From positions 7,094,215 to 7,158,214 of the forward strand of contig CM055754.1 of assembly GCA_029465975.1 (NCBI GenBank): DNA of 64,000 nucleotides, given 5' to 3'. Below, in pieces: positions 33,335-45,030 of this stretch. The number at the start of each line of letters is the position of its first letter. Within the stretch, counting starts at the first letter, position 1. A model generated the notes under the pieces. The model saw only the letters and a program-made list of their open reading frames with translations. It did no database searches and was not told the origin of the DNA. The DNA is from Dallia pectoralis. Taxonomy: Eukaryota > Chordata > Actinopteri > Esociformes > Umbridae. Position numbers and translations under genes: made by a program.

Positions 33335-34742
33335 CTGTAAACAAGCGAGTCATCATAACTGCCATTGTACTGAATCTGGAACATACGAATCCCGGGTATA
33401 TTCCTCTGGAAGTTGAACTTGATCAGGGCTGTCGAGGACGTGGCCTCAGCAATGACCACCCTCTTATCGGGACTGGTTTTGGTGTCCCCGGTATGGTTGC
33501 TGCCGTTTGCCCCGGCTCGGGTGGAAGTCGATATGTCCGATGAGCCGGGGTCGGGCTCCTGGATGTTGTTGGTGCTGTTGGGGACATGCGGGAGTTTGAT
33601 GATCAGCAGTTCCACGGTCTGATGCGCCTCACCTGCTGGGTTGGACGAGATGCACGTGAAGGATCCAGTGTCCTTCACGGTGGTGATCAGAATGTCCAGG
33701 GTGCCGTTGGCATAGATCAGCGTTCGGGAGGAGTTGGACACCAGCTTGCTCTCTGGAGAGATCCAGTGTATAGCAGGCTCGGGGTCCCCCCTGGCCTTGC
33801 ACCTTAGGGCCACCCTCTGGCCCTCCAGCACCCGCATCTCGTGGGAGTATCGGGTGATGAGAGGAGGTTCACACAGAAACTCCTCCTCCGGGATGGACCA
33901 GAAGTAGCGTCCGGAGAGGTGCTGCGGCGAGGCACACGTCTCCAGATCGTCCTCTCGAGTCAATCGCCTCAGCCACAGCAGCTCACAGTTGCAGTGCAGC
34001 GGGTTCCCGCCGAAGCTGAGAGCAAACGAGGAAGAACTCATGATTCCAGAGGTGGCCAACACCTGGGCCCGCTGGAACAGAGGATCCGGAGGAAGCTTCT
34101 GTAGTTTGTTCGATGTTACGTCCAAGCGGTTGAGCTTTTGGAGGAGCGAGAATGTCCCCTCGGGAATGTACTCAATCATGTTATGGTCCAGGCTGAGGGT
34201 GTGAAGGCTGGTCATCCTCTGGATCGCCTCCCAGGGGATGGATTCTAGGTTGTTGTAGGATAGATCCAGCTCCTCCAGGGCCAGCAGGTCGTTAAAAGCC
34301 CCCAGGTGGATCAATGTCAGCTGGTTGTTGTTTAGGATCAGGTGGTGCAGTTTGGACATGCCGCTAAAGGTTTCATTGGCTATCCGGGTCAGGCGATTGC
34401 TGTTCACGTGCAAGGCACGGAGGTTCTCCAGGTCAGCAAATGCGTGCGGCGTAATGAAGCTAATGGTATTACGTGACAGGGTGAGATCCTGCAGCCTGGT
34501 CATGTTGGCAAAGTCTTTCCTCTTGATGCTGGTGATGAAGTTGTCGGCCAGCCGTAGCTCCACGGTGTGCCTGTCAATGTTTGGCGGGACGAAGAGGAGT
34601 CCTTTTTTGGCACAAAGGGTTGCGAGGTTGGGTGATAGTATCTGACAGACACAACGCTTTGGACAGACCTGGGCCTTTACTGCCATTCCGAAAATCAACA
34701 AACAGACGAGCAGTTTTTCCATTTTAAGTCGGGATCAAACAC
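33335..34742 (-). CDS. lrfn5: lrfn5 first coding exon: LRRs, Ig, start of FN3
   Basis: This exon encodes residues 1-462 and part of 463 of LRFN5/SALM5, a type I membrane protein of neuronal synapses. ATG is at 34722-34720. It encodes a signal peptide (about 1-17) and an LRR N-cap (CPKRCVC, 20-26). Leucine-rich repeats run to about 215 with [16 protein letters not shown] spacing. The LRR C-cap ([16 protein letters not shown], cysteines 244, 246, 263, 284) is followed by an Ig domain with cysteines 308 and 356. The FN3 domain begins at about 418. N-glycosylation sequons include 73, 116, 339 and 382. An acceptor (TTTCTTACAG|GTGTTTG, minus strand) 20 bp before the ATG shows that 34723-34742 is 5' UTR and that a noncoding exon lies further upstream. 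The wording is very close to human LRFN5 ([20 protein letters not shown]) and distinguishes it from LRFN1-4. Confidence 0.95.
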
Positions 34743-37700
34743 CTGTAAGAAAAGACACAGAGAGAGAAACAGAGGTCATGAATTGGATCGTGACGTTCAA
34801 ACGACACCTGAACTAAAACCAGCTTGAGTGAAGGTGCTTATTTTGCCAGCTGGGTAGGATGAGGACACATTTCTTCAACTAGTTCTGTGTAACCTTGAGC
34901 GGCACATGCTATTCACACGAGAAGGACAATACACAATTATCGTCAACACACAGATACTCAGCAAGGTGGTAAAACATATTTACTTTGCCCAGATAAGCAT
35001 TTATCTATTTAGCCTTGTTTATCCCTCATTAAGTGCTATCCAATTAGCGATTAAATCCCGACTTCATCGCGGCGACTCCCGAGAAAGTAGACGGACTCAA
35101 GACAGTAGATGTGGAGATGTGGAGTACGGATAGCTTAGAGTCCATCCACCGATCTTCTTTTACCCGTCCAACTCATCCCGCTCTGATCTCCTCCGTATCA
35201 GGAGTGACTCATGCAGTCCCTGTGTGGAGATCACTTACTCTGTATTAGATGTGTGTGGGGGAGCCGAACACAGGAGGCGTTTCATTATTCTTAAGCCTGC
35301 ACCGTAGCGGCCGCGTCTCGCGCATGACCCTGACACGCAGAACGACATCAATACCGTAATTACACTGAGAAAAATATGTAACGAGAAGATAAGTGTCTCG
35401 CCAGTCAGTCAGTCGGTCGGTCGGCCCGCATGCCCTGATGTAAAGAAGAGATGATGGGCGAATTAAATCAAGTCGATGTAATGAGGTGTGAAAGTAACTG
35501 AACAGAATAACGGTTCTGTTCTTTAGAGTGAATGGGGTCACGTCGACATAACGCCCTCCCGTCTTTGCCGGTCAGAACATACGTGATGTTGACAGTGACA
35601 CGTGCCGAAACCTTTATCCTGTCTGACATGAACGACAGATTGCCTCGTTTTGTTTGTATCGAACTCGAATGAGTGAAGAGGTTTCATGCTATTGAACTTC
35701 TGACCGCTAATAACATGACAGAATCCTTGAAAGGTTGGTACAAAGCCAACGTCTGCCACGAGATCGTTTCCCAAACGGCAACTTTCCACCTACTGTCTAT
35801 TATGCAATACTTACAACATGGACCCGTAGAGCTCTAATCAGAAGTACTGCACCATATAGGATAACGGTTTCCATTAGTGACGCGATGAGTGAAATGAAGT
35901 GAAGGCCCAATGAAAAGCTTGGCATGGCAGCCAGTTTGATCGCCCAATCAGTGACAGTGGTTCTCTCCAGAGCACACGGGAAGGTCATGCCACCACGGGT
36001 TAATGAAAGCAATGCTGTGGTCCACTCACAGTGCAGACAGCAGGATCATGTTCATTACCAGACAGTCATTCTTTATCATTGATTTTCCCTTCCAAGCTAT
36101 ACATACTCATGTGTGCGTGTGTGTGTGTGTGTGTGCGTGTGTGCGTGTGTGTGCGCGCACGGAGGGTCAGAAAGAACAAGAATGAATGGAGTAAAGGGAG
36201 GAGAGAAATATAATATTTCACTGGAGAGAAAGTGCTCTCTCTTCACAAAATTGCATTGTTCCAGATCTGCCGAGGAATATTAAGTATCTGTGTGATTTTA
36301 GATCTGTGCGGATTTGAAACGCTAGGAAATGACAGTCAGAGAGAGTCGGCATTAGACTAGACAGGCTAGCTGGGCATGTCTTATGCATGCTCATGCCTTA
36401 GAGTGGATACTCTTCTCTCAGGAGTGTTTAATACCAGTGCTGAATTTGGACTCTCTGTGACAGCAGTGTGTTCTCACAAAATAGTATTCTCACAGAGATA
36501 CACCTCGGGTATCTTATAAAGTCCGCTGTTTGGTGATTACTGACGACATGTCAGATATCCTGAGAGAATCTCACTTGAATGGTTGGGGAGCCCAGGAGAT
36601 ACTACAACTATCACATCTGTCCTGTCTCGGTTAGAGTCCTGTTCAAATGATCCACTCTTCCTTATTCAGGGCAATGCCAGCCCTCGCAAGGTTCCTGCCC
36701 TGGAAGGCATCTCTAGCTGTGCCTTAAAGCCTAGGCGCAGTCAACTACCGGCCGTGTTTACGATCCTTCAACCTTTCCTTTTCCCAGTCGGTTGTCCCAG
36801 CCTGTTTCACGATGCCCTCTGGGACATTTCATCCATGCAGTGCCGTAGGAAGGACACGAACACCGTCATGGTACCTATCTCCATCACCGTCACCTGGCGC
36901 CTACTCAATCACACACTCTCTCACCGGCTACACAAAGTCTAATTTAATCTCGCTCACACCCCCGCACTCGGCATACACACGCACACACAAGTACACAGGT
37001 TTGTCTTTCCATCCTTATGTGGACCGAGACCAGACGCAAACACAGAAATCCATGTTCCTTATTTCATAGTACTAAACCTTGACATAACCCAACCCTGGGT
37101 TGAACTTCAACAACCAAGACATGTATGCCTCGTCAGATGGAGTTTCACAATGTTTGTGGGGACACCAGGTGGCTTTAATCCAGGCTGCTGTCCCATGGTC
37201 ATTGAGAACGTTGGTGGTACACACGGGTCACGTCTTATTTGGATACGGCAGTGGCACTAGACATAATCCAGTTCAGACTGGGGACAGCGACTTTGGCACA
37301 CATAACCAGTGCTCCAGCCAGAAATATAGCAACCATAATGGGAGAGTTCAAATGAGCACCCCGATTGACTCCTAAATTAGAGTAAAGATCAAGGTTTTCA
37401 CCGATCATTCTTGAATGCACATAAATAACAGAGCATTTCACGGATATGTATTCAGAACTAATATTACACGGAGAGCGAGAGACAGAGAAAGGAGGACGGA
37501 GAAATCGAGAAACAGATGGGGGAGGGAGGAAAGAGAACAACATTATCAGTGTTACATGTCCTTGAGGCAGGAATTATGTAATGTGGATGGGTTTTCTTTG
37601 TGGGTGCAAGTCACACATTTTACCGAAATCTAACATTATACTGCCTGTTTGCCATGAGTTTCCCATTGCAGAATGTTCATCTGTTTATGAATGAGCAGAT

Positions 37701-38020
37701 TTTAGGATTCTACGAGATATGGACAATAAAGTACATTGAAATCAAGACAATATTGCGCTTCATTATGGATCTGTTCTGAATCTATAATTACCTACAAGAG
37801 TAGCAATTTAATTAAGTCTAATTATTATATTTAGCCAAAGTTCAAGGAGCCTGCACTGATTTACCGTCTGAAAGGGTTCATTTTTTACCACTCGTCGATT
37901 GAGGGTTAAAAGGCTTCTTTAACGTAATATTATCCACTTCACTATGTGATCTAGACATGAAAAACGCACGAACAAAAAACACTAATCGCTGCGGGAAGGC
38001 CCACTCAATTACGATATAAA
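34743..38020. other. lrfn5 upstream flank or 5' intron
   Basis: This should contain intron leading to the untranslated first exon of lrfn5. I could not place that exon. A GT/GC microsatellite lies at 36111-36162. 37780-37850 (AATTTAATTAAGTCTAATTA) is homeodomain-site-like and low in complexity. No second gene was seen. Confidence 0.4.
36111..36162. repeat. (GT)n microsatellite
   Basis: About 50 bp of GT with GC interruptions, next to unique sequence. Confidence 0.9.
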
Positions 38021-38024
38021 AAGA

Positions 38025-38600
38025 AAAATGGACTCCCGTCGTACTACAAACGACTTTGACGTCGGGAGCGTTCCACATCGCACGAACGCCACAACAGTAG
38101 CGTATGAAACCAACCGCCGGCGCGGCACAACGCAACCACGCTATGTTGAGGCCAAAGCAGAGTAATATGAGAGGTGCTGGTTTATTTCTGTATCCCGTTC
38201 ATCAATAAACGATGACCCGGCGACATGGAAGTGGCGTGCAAACGACGCCGCGGCGGAGCATTAGAGCGGAGATCTGCCCGAAGACACTCCGACCGATGAA
38301 TTATGCACTCGGCCCAAACATAAACACGCTATGATGCACATTGATGACATTTTACGCGCGACGCACGTCATGAATGATTCAGGTGCTCTGAAAGGAGACG
38401 TTTTCATCGCACTCAAATTATTGCCATGAATGTTTAAGATATGTCAACACACACCTGGGAGGGCAGTTGTGGAGGAAGAGTGGGACGAGGAGGAAGATTA
38501 AAGAGCCGCTGTGGCTCGGCAGCTGGCCCTCGGGGACGGCGAGAGAGTTGACGTAAACGCCAAGCGGCGTTAGGTTGGCGTTGTGTGACGGATCTTAAAA
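38025..38600. promoter_or_regulatory. CpG-rich patch, candidate regulatory region
   Basis: CpG dinucleotides are far denser here than in the surrounding A/T-rich sequence (for example CCGCCGGCGCGGC near 38113, GACGCCGCGGCGG near 38245, ACGCGCGACGCACG near 38354). A CRE-like TGACGTC occurs near 38057 and TTGACGTAAACG near 38549. It lies about 3.3-3.9 kb upstream of the lrfn5 coding start, so it could hold the promoter or untranslated first exon on the minus strand. No core promoter element was found. Confidence 0.3.
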
Positions 38601-38904
38601 TACCCACAGTAGAATCATATCAACATGCCAATGCTAGGAATGTGCACTTGCTCTGAAGCATGACTCAATACGCAGGCTCCCGAAACAGGACGAAACAAAC
38701 TTATATATGTGAAATGCTGCTACAGGATTGGGTGTAATCAGGAGAACGCATCACGGACACTTATTTTGAACAAGATTGAAAGCACTTGGGAATAATGTAT
38801 TGGTGTTGCGTGACGAATCTGTGTGATGTGGTTCAGATCAGGCATAGCACCTTGTGAAAGTTTATGTGGAAATGTGAATGCTTATTTATCTAAGCTGAGG
38901 GGCC

Positions 38905-39232
38905 TTGGGGGTGAGTGTGTGTCTGTGTGCATGGGTGTGTGTGTGCATGTGTGTGTGTGTGTGCATGGGTGTGTGTGTGTGAGTGTGTGTGTGTGTGTGC
39001 GTGTGTGTGCATGGGTGTGTGTGTGTGTGTGTGTGTGTGTGCATGTGTGCGTGTGTGTGTGAGAGTGTGTGTGTGAGTGTGTGTGTGAGTGTGTGAGAGT
39101 GTGTGTGTGTGAGTGTGTGTGCATGGTTGTGAGTGTGTGTTTGAGTGTGTGTGCACATGTGTGTGCATGGGTGTGAGTGTGTGTGTGTGCATGGGTGTGT
39201 GTGTGAATGTGTGCATGTGCGTGTGAGAGAGA
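38905..39232. repeat. GT-rich complex microsatellite
   Basis: About 330 bp of (GT)n interrupted by GCAT, GAGT and GGGT. The histidine/threonine-rich minus frames and valine/cysteine-rich plus frames over it are artefacts. Confidence 0.95.
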
Positions 39233-39690
39233 CACATTCCTTGTGTGTGTGGTGTCACCTGAGCTGAACCATAAGACAAACTGTGCAACTACCATTATCA
39301 GATTAGCGGGGACATCTGTTCGTGTTGTTAGTAATGTTTCAGATATTTATATGGCGACTGTAGCTACAGACAATTGTAGCAATATTTTACCCTGTCTCAG
39401 AACATTAAAAATGCACCTACTTTATGTGCTCCTTTTATTGGTTAACAAATCCCTCAGCACAAATAGCCCCAGAGCACCAATCTACCAATAAATGCAATGA
39501 ATTTCCCTCTTTTTTGAACCATTAAATTCAGAGCATTAGACAAGCAGTTAAAGACTCCACGACAATAAAAACAGTGGCTACATTTACGTAAAATGAATTT
39601 GGAAAGCATGGAACACTTATGGAAACCTTGCAACATCTTTTAAACTTTTAAAAAGACGTTTTAGCTTATAGTTAACAGCTCTTCCTATCT
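39233..39690. other. No recognised gene
   Basis: Short open frames only. It could be the upstream part of the LINE relic that follows, but no motif supports this. Confidence 0.35.
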
Positions 39691-39694
39691 TACA

Positions 39695-39995
39695 ATTTCC
39701 CAAAGGCTCTAAAAACGGCAGTCATTAATCCTGTGTCAAAAAAGCATAACCTAGACCCATGTGCAGTCAGCAACTATAGACCTATATCCAATTTAGCTTG
39801 CATAGGTAAAATCATGGAAACATTGTGTTAAAAAGGCAGTTACTTTGACACATGCCAATCGGGATTCTGGGCCACGGCACTAAGACTGCCCTCATTATTT
39901 TTTAAACAGCATTTGTCTCAACACTGATTATGGTAAAATGTCAATTGAACACACAAAACTGCCAGATAGACTGGAAAACTGCATTGGTCTTAGTG
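39695..39995 (+). pseudogene. LINE reverse transcriptase fragment (L2/CR1-like)
   Basis: Plus-strand translation from about 39700 gives FPKALKTAVINPVSKKHNLD, then PCAVSNYRPISNLACIGKIM, a stop, then CQSGFW. The K-HNLDP, NYRPISNL and QSGF order is the start of a LINE reverse transcriptase domain. The catalytic motif is not present. It is 5' and 3' truncated and contains stops. Confidence 0.75.
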
Positions 39996-42900
39996 ACACT
40001 GTATAGTACTAAACATGTGAGAGTATTAGCTAATTATTAAGGCTTGTTTTCCCATGTAATGAATACAAAAATATAAAAGCAATATATAAGGTGAACCCAC
40101 GTTTCAAAAGGTGATAGGAAATATTCCAGAGGTTTACCAGCGTATTACTCCCAAACATTGTCCATGGATGTGTTTACATCCGGTTAGCATTTCTCATTTG
40201 TTTAAAGAATCTGTCCAGTTCACAGGAATGGCCGAAACAGTTGCTCATTGCATTTCTATATTTGTACCATGATGACCAGAAGCTTGTATTATGCGAAATA
40301 CATTTGTTCCTGCTGTTACAAGCACTCACTGCAAGCTGCCGGGGAACCTAGATAATCGTCTCTTCCTTCCTGTTCGTACTCGATGCCGCCATATTGCTGT
40401 TGTCATTAATGTCACTGTTAATAGATCTATTAAATCCAAGCCCCACAGTGTTCTCACGGAGCTGTCGTCAACCACTTGGCAAATGGCGGCACGTTATTTT
40501 TTAATTGTTTCGAATTAATTTCTGAAGTGCCAGACGTACGCATGTTCTATTTTCTAGGTTACATTGCGTTGACTAACTCTTCCACAACTCAGACTCTTGT
40601 CTCTTGTCCACGGTCACAGATCGGTTGTTCCAATGCACTGGAATGAATCCATGAAATTCTATTCAAATGGAAATCAATGAGCGACATTCAAATGCCTATT
40701 TTCTCCCAGAAATTCACAATTTAATTTAGATTCAGGTACATAGCAATTGGACTGGCAAGTGTTTTTGTACCTCCCCTCAAAACTGTTTTAATACCTACTG
40801 CGGGCTGAATGGATTTGCCTGGAGGGCCGGATTCTGGCCTTAGTGTGCCAAACCTTGGTCTAGGGGATTAGTGAGTGGCATCGCTACGTTGGCTCAAAAT
40901 GCACCAGAAGAACAGGAGACAGGAAGTCAGTAAAAGGTATTTCCAATGGGTGAAATAAAAAAATGTTTAATAAAAAAACAGTCAGTGCGGACATGTTAGC
41001 CCACTAAAACATCTGCGCTGATGTCTTCTGGTCTGCTTTAAGGAGAGAAACTGGCACGTATGACGCGACTTCTTCCAGGTCTTTCCCTGCTTTATGGAAG
41101 TAATAACCTCTTGACGGTGCCTTGTGAAGGCGGTCCCTGGTCATTAAAGTGTGCAGACTCTATGTAAGCAGAGCAAAATCTTGTCACTTAAACTTCTAGG
41201 AAATCCAAATTGCCTTGGTTCAGGAACAGAATGTTACATTCCTCTAGGAACCTCTGCCCGATTAAAGAATAAAGGAATGCTTTAGACACTTTTTTGTCAT
41301 GTAAAAATGTCTGAATGTGACGTTAATTGGCAGAATCCTAGGATGAATACATTACACCATTTGCAGTTTGACATTGTGGACCCGCACGGTGCCCGTTGAT
41401 TTTTTTGCAGCCGTCCGGCGAGTAATTTGTCGGGCTTTTTATGGCACGGAGAAAGGATTGACCAATTTCAGCAAATCACAATACTGTGGCATCCATTGCA
41501 ATATTGTTCATCAAGCAAACAAGCACTTAGATGCATCTAGTTCACCCTACGACATCGACTCCGCAAGAAAAACACTTCTAATAGCCTTCAACACATTCTG
41601 TGCGACAATTAAAATGTTTTAAAGAAACATTAACGGTTTTGGTATGCCGAGAGTACAATGCTGCAGCCGATGCAGATATCGGCTGCCCTACATCACCGTC
41701 AGCGTAGCAGTGATTGGTGCATGAGCGCACAAGACAAACGGAGGGTGCTTTGTGGGTTTGGTCTAGAAATACGTCCCTCTTAAAGTGCCCTCAACAACTA
41801 CAAGTGATCTAACGGGAACATGATTGAATGTAGTTACCGCTGTTCGGGAAAAAACCGAACTACGAAAATAACGATGCAGATGACAACCTAGGCATGTGAT
41901 GTAGCTGAAGCCATATAACTCTCTAATTAGCATTGGATATTCATCCAAAAACGATATTTCATAAGCACTAAAGCATTACCTCAACATTTGCTGTTAGGTT
42001 GGGGCACCAAAACAATAATTGACCAGAATTTTGGATTCAAGTGACACGTGAATATAGCAGTTAAAGAGAGCATACGATTAAAGTACTAGTATCAGAGATA
42101 AAAGTTTTAGGACGTTTTAAGATTTAAGTTTGAAAGAGCTGAGAGATTTTCATAGAGGCTGTAAAGAAATCAAGAAGAAAGTGTTTCTCAAAACATCTCT
42201 GTGTTATAGCCCCGCCTCTGGGTTTGGGCTATGTTTTACGACCACTTAGTCCACCATGTGATCAGTGGACACATTTCAATCTGCTCCTTCCTGGGTGGTG
42301 TCGGTTTAAAGCATTTACCAAGCCTAAACCCCTAATGCGTTACATTTGGATTAGGATACAGAAACAGAAAGACGTGTGTGTGTGTAAATAAAACCGCAGC
42401 AAATCTTATTAATTTGTATGAATCTGACACTTTAAGACACATACAGTACATGTCATAGGATTTTTATGAACATAGGATAAACATCTGAATGAACGTACTA
42501 CAAAATTAACACTCAATGAATAAAAATAGAATTAAAAATGTGCAGTTCCTTTAAAGGAGCAGTAAACCCATGGCCAAGATGGTAGCAACTGAGATGTGCA
42601 TTAATTTCTTAACAACATATAGACTCGGCTTAATCTAATGACCGGTGTTGGTTGCAACAGACTGCCTATCCAGCAGCGCCGAGAGAAAGCCGTGAGAACA
42701 GCATCTCAACCGCACAGAATTCAAAATACTACGGCCAAATATAGAACAACCGATGCGAATATTAACCTTGCGGTTAATGATTTTGGAAACCTTGGAGTAG
42801 CTCGCACGTACGGCGAAGGGAATCTTCCGGTGAAGGGCCGGTGAAGGGTTCTTATCTCAGCGTGGCAGCCTCACTGCGAGGCTCGGAGGCTCTGAGTGCA

Positions 42901-44300
42901 GGCCAGTAGCAGGGTTGCTTTGCTCTGCACTGTCATTGAACTGCAGTCATACTTCTAACACCTCAGTGGGTGCTAACCTCAGAGGACGCTCCTCAGAATA
43001 AAGAGAAAGGAAAAGCACAGCGAAGAGAGCCCGTGTGTAGCGCCGAACTAGTGTTTATTTTCCCGGAGAGAGAAAGAGCGTGAGGGAAGGTGTTAAAAGG
43101 CTTAGGGCAACAAGGCTTCGGACCGAATTTACAGCCCACTTACATATTGATTTCTTCCGTCGCTCTCGTTCTTCGTGGAGTGGAAAAATGAGGTGGACAG
43201 CGTATATGGCTACTCAAAGCAGAACACGGGCATGTGTGCAAGCCTGCCTGTACATACGCAGAGATCAAATACGCATTGATATCAACTACAGCAGTGACCA
43301 TGTCTCAGCACAGAATACATCTGTAAAACGGTCCAAAACTATATGTGTAGCATTATTACAGGGTTTTGCTTTTGTAGAAAAATCCAGACATGAAACATTT
43401 AGAACCATGCAGGCAACAGAATTTCCCCTTGATTGGTGACTATGATTTCCCCTTTTCAAAGTATAATTTTGTTCTAATTATTTGACTGATTTGATGCGAT
43501 TATCTGTTTTTGCAATGTAAATTACTATGGAAGAGTGGTGGCACAGAACGCATTTGATAGATGTAGTCGGGTATCTTCCCCAAAGTCAACATAACTGCAA
43601 TATGCCACACCACCAAGGATTTCTAAAACTATAGTATGTCTTTATAAAACAGCTGAAGAAGTAGCTTTACTTAGGTGATGACTCGGGGCTACATACAGAT
43701 TTTCCACAGCAAAGAAACGATGATGCCGGCAATTACTGCCCCCCCCCCCCAAAAAAAAATCACATAAATCAGCGTCTTAGAGCGGAGACGAGAAACCCAG
43801 AGCTGGGTGCTGCAAAGGCTACTCGCCCCAGCGTAAGGCACCGGTCTGCCGTTGTGCTGCATAAACCACTCTGCCCTCGTCCCTTGGAGACTCTCATTAC
43901 AAGGAGACGATAGAACATTCTGGAAAGAAAGCACTCGGAGTCACAAGACAATCTTCTCCCCCTTTTGTTTTCTCCCTTCATCTCTCTCTCCACGTCCCAT
44001 TCTCTCATCATCTCTCTTTGTATTTGCTAGTGTAAACGCCTGTGTGCATTAGGTATGTGTGTGTGTGTGTGTGTGTTTGTGTGTGTGCGTACTCACCTGT
44101 CTACTTAGGTATTTTAATTGGAGAGGAACATGGTCGCCGTGGATAATGAGAGCCAGGTTAATGAACAGGTGAAGCAGCTTGTGACACTAACGCTGCTTGT
44201 TGAGCTACCGGTCGTATTTCCCTTGGTTCCTTAGACATGGGGTTCACCGGTTACCAGGTCTCGGAAGACAAAACATGTCATTGAGGTGAAAATATGAATG
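39996..44300. other. No recognised gene
   Basis: The longest open frame, 119 codons at 43080-43439 on the plus strand, has no domain. A C10/A8 run lies at 43741-43758 and a GT run at 44056-44089. The 42540-43080 part is richer in G/C and CpG but shows no clear promoter. Confidence 0.4.
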
Positions 44301-44315
44301 TGCTTTACTGGTATA

Positions 44316-44343
44316 TATCCGCTTTCTGTAGAGAAAGCGGATA
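44316..44343. other. Perfect 12-bp inverted repeat (hairpin)
   Basis: TATCCGCTTTCT and AGAAAGCGGATA are separated by a 4-base loop GTAG. The stem is perfect. No T-run follows and no mature-microRNA-length arms are present. Its function is unknown. Confidence 0.6.
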
Positions 44344-44604
44344 CATACGTGTTTAATGGTTATTAAGTCAAAAGCTTGTATTTGCCAATCAATTGGTGGA
44401 CATCTTTAAAGCGTATTTTCATCACTATGTATTAACGGAGTGTCACTTGTCACACGACAATAAACACGCACAAACACAATCTAGGCTTATATCCAGCCTA
44501 GGTTTGTCATGACCTTTCGTAGTGCAACTTATTTCTTTTAGACCTGCATTTTATGTGAAAGTCTATTATCCTGACAGTATTACATAGGGATATCTCTAGT
44601 TATA

Positions 44605-45030
44605 TAATTTCACTTCTCCAGGGATATCATGTCACTTCTCCAGGGATATCATGTCACTTCTCTAGAGAAATCATGTCACTTCTCTAGAGAAATCATGTCA
44701 CTTCTCTAGAGATATCATGTCACTTCTCTAGAGAAATCATGTCACTTCTCTAGAGATATCATGTCACTTCTCTAGAGATATCATGTCACTTCTCTAGAGA
44801 TATCATGTCACTTCTCTAGAGATATCATGTCACTTCTCTAGAGATATCATGTCACTTCTCTAGAGATATCATGTCACTTCTCTCGAGAAATCATGTCACT
44901 TCTCTCGAGATATCATGTCACTTCTCTCGAGATATCATGTCACTTTTCTAGAGATATCATGTCACTTCTCTCGAGATATCATGTCACTTCTCTCGAGATA
45001 TCATGTCACTTCTCTGAAGATATCATATGT
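44605..45030. repeat. 22-bp minisatellite with internal palindrome
   Basis: About 19 copies of ATATCATGTCACTTCTCTAGAG. Each unit holds a palindrome, TCTCTAGAGA in most units or TCTCGAGA in the last third. The first two units have TCTCCAGGGA instead. Units differ by single changes that cluster, as in local unit amplification. Confidence 0.95.

Noticed and set aside
38882..39295. Histidine/threonine-rich 90-137-codon frames
   Set aside because: They are translations of a GT/CA microsatellite.
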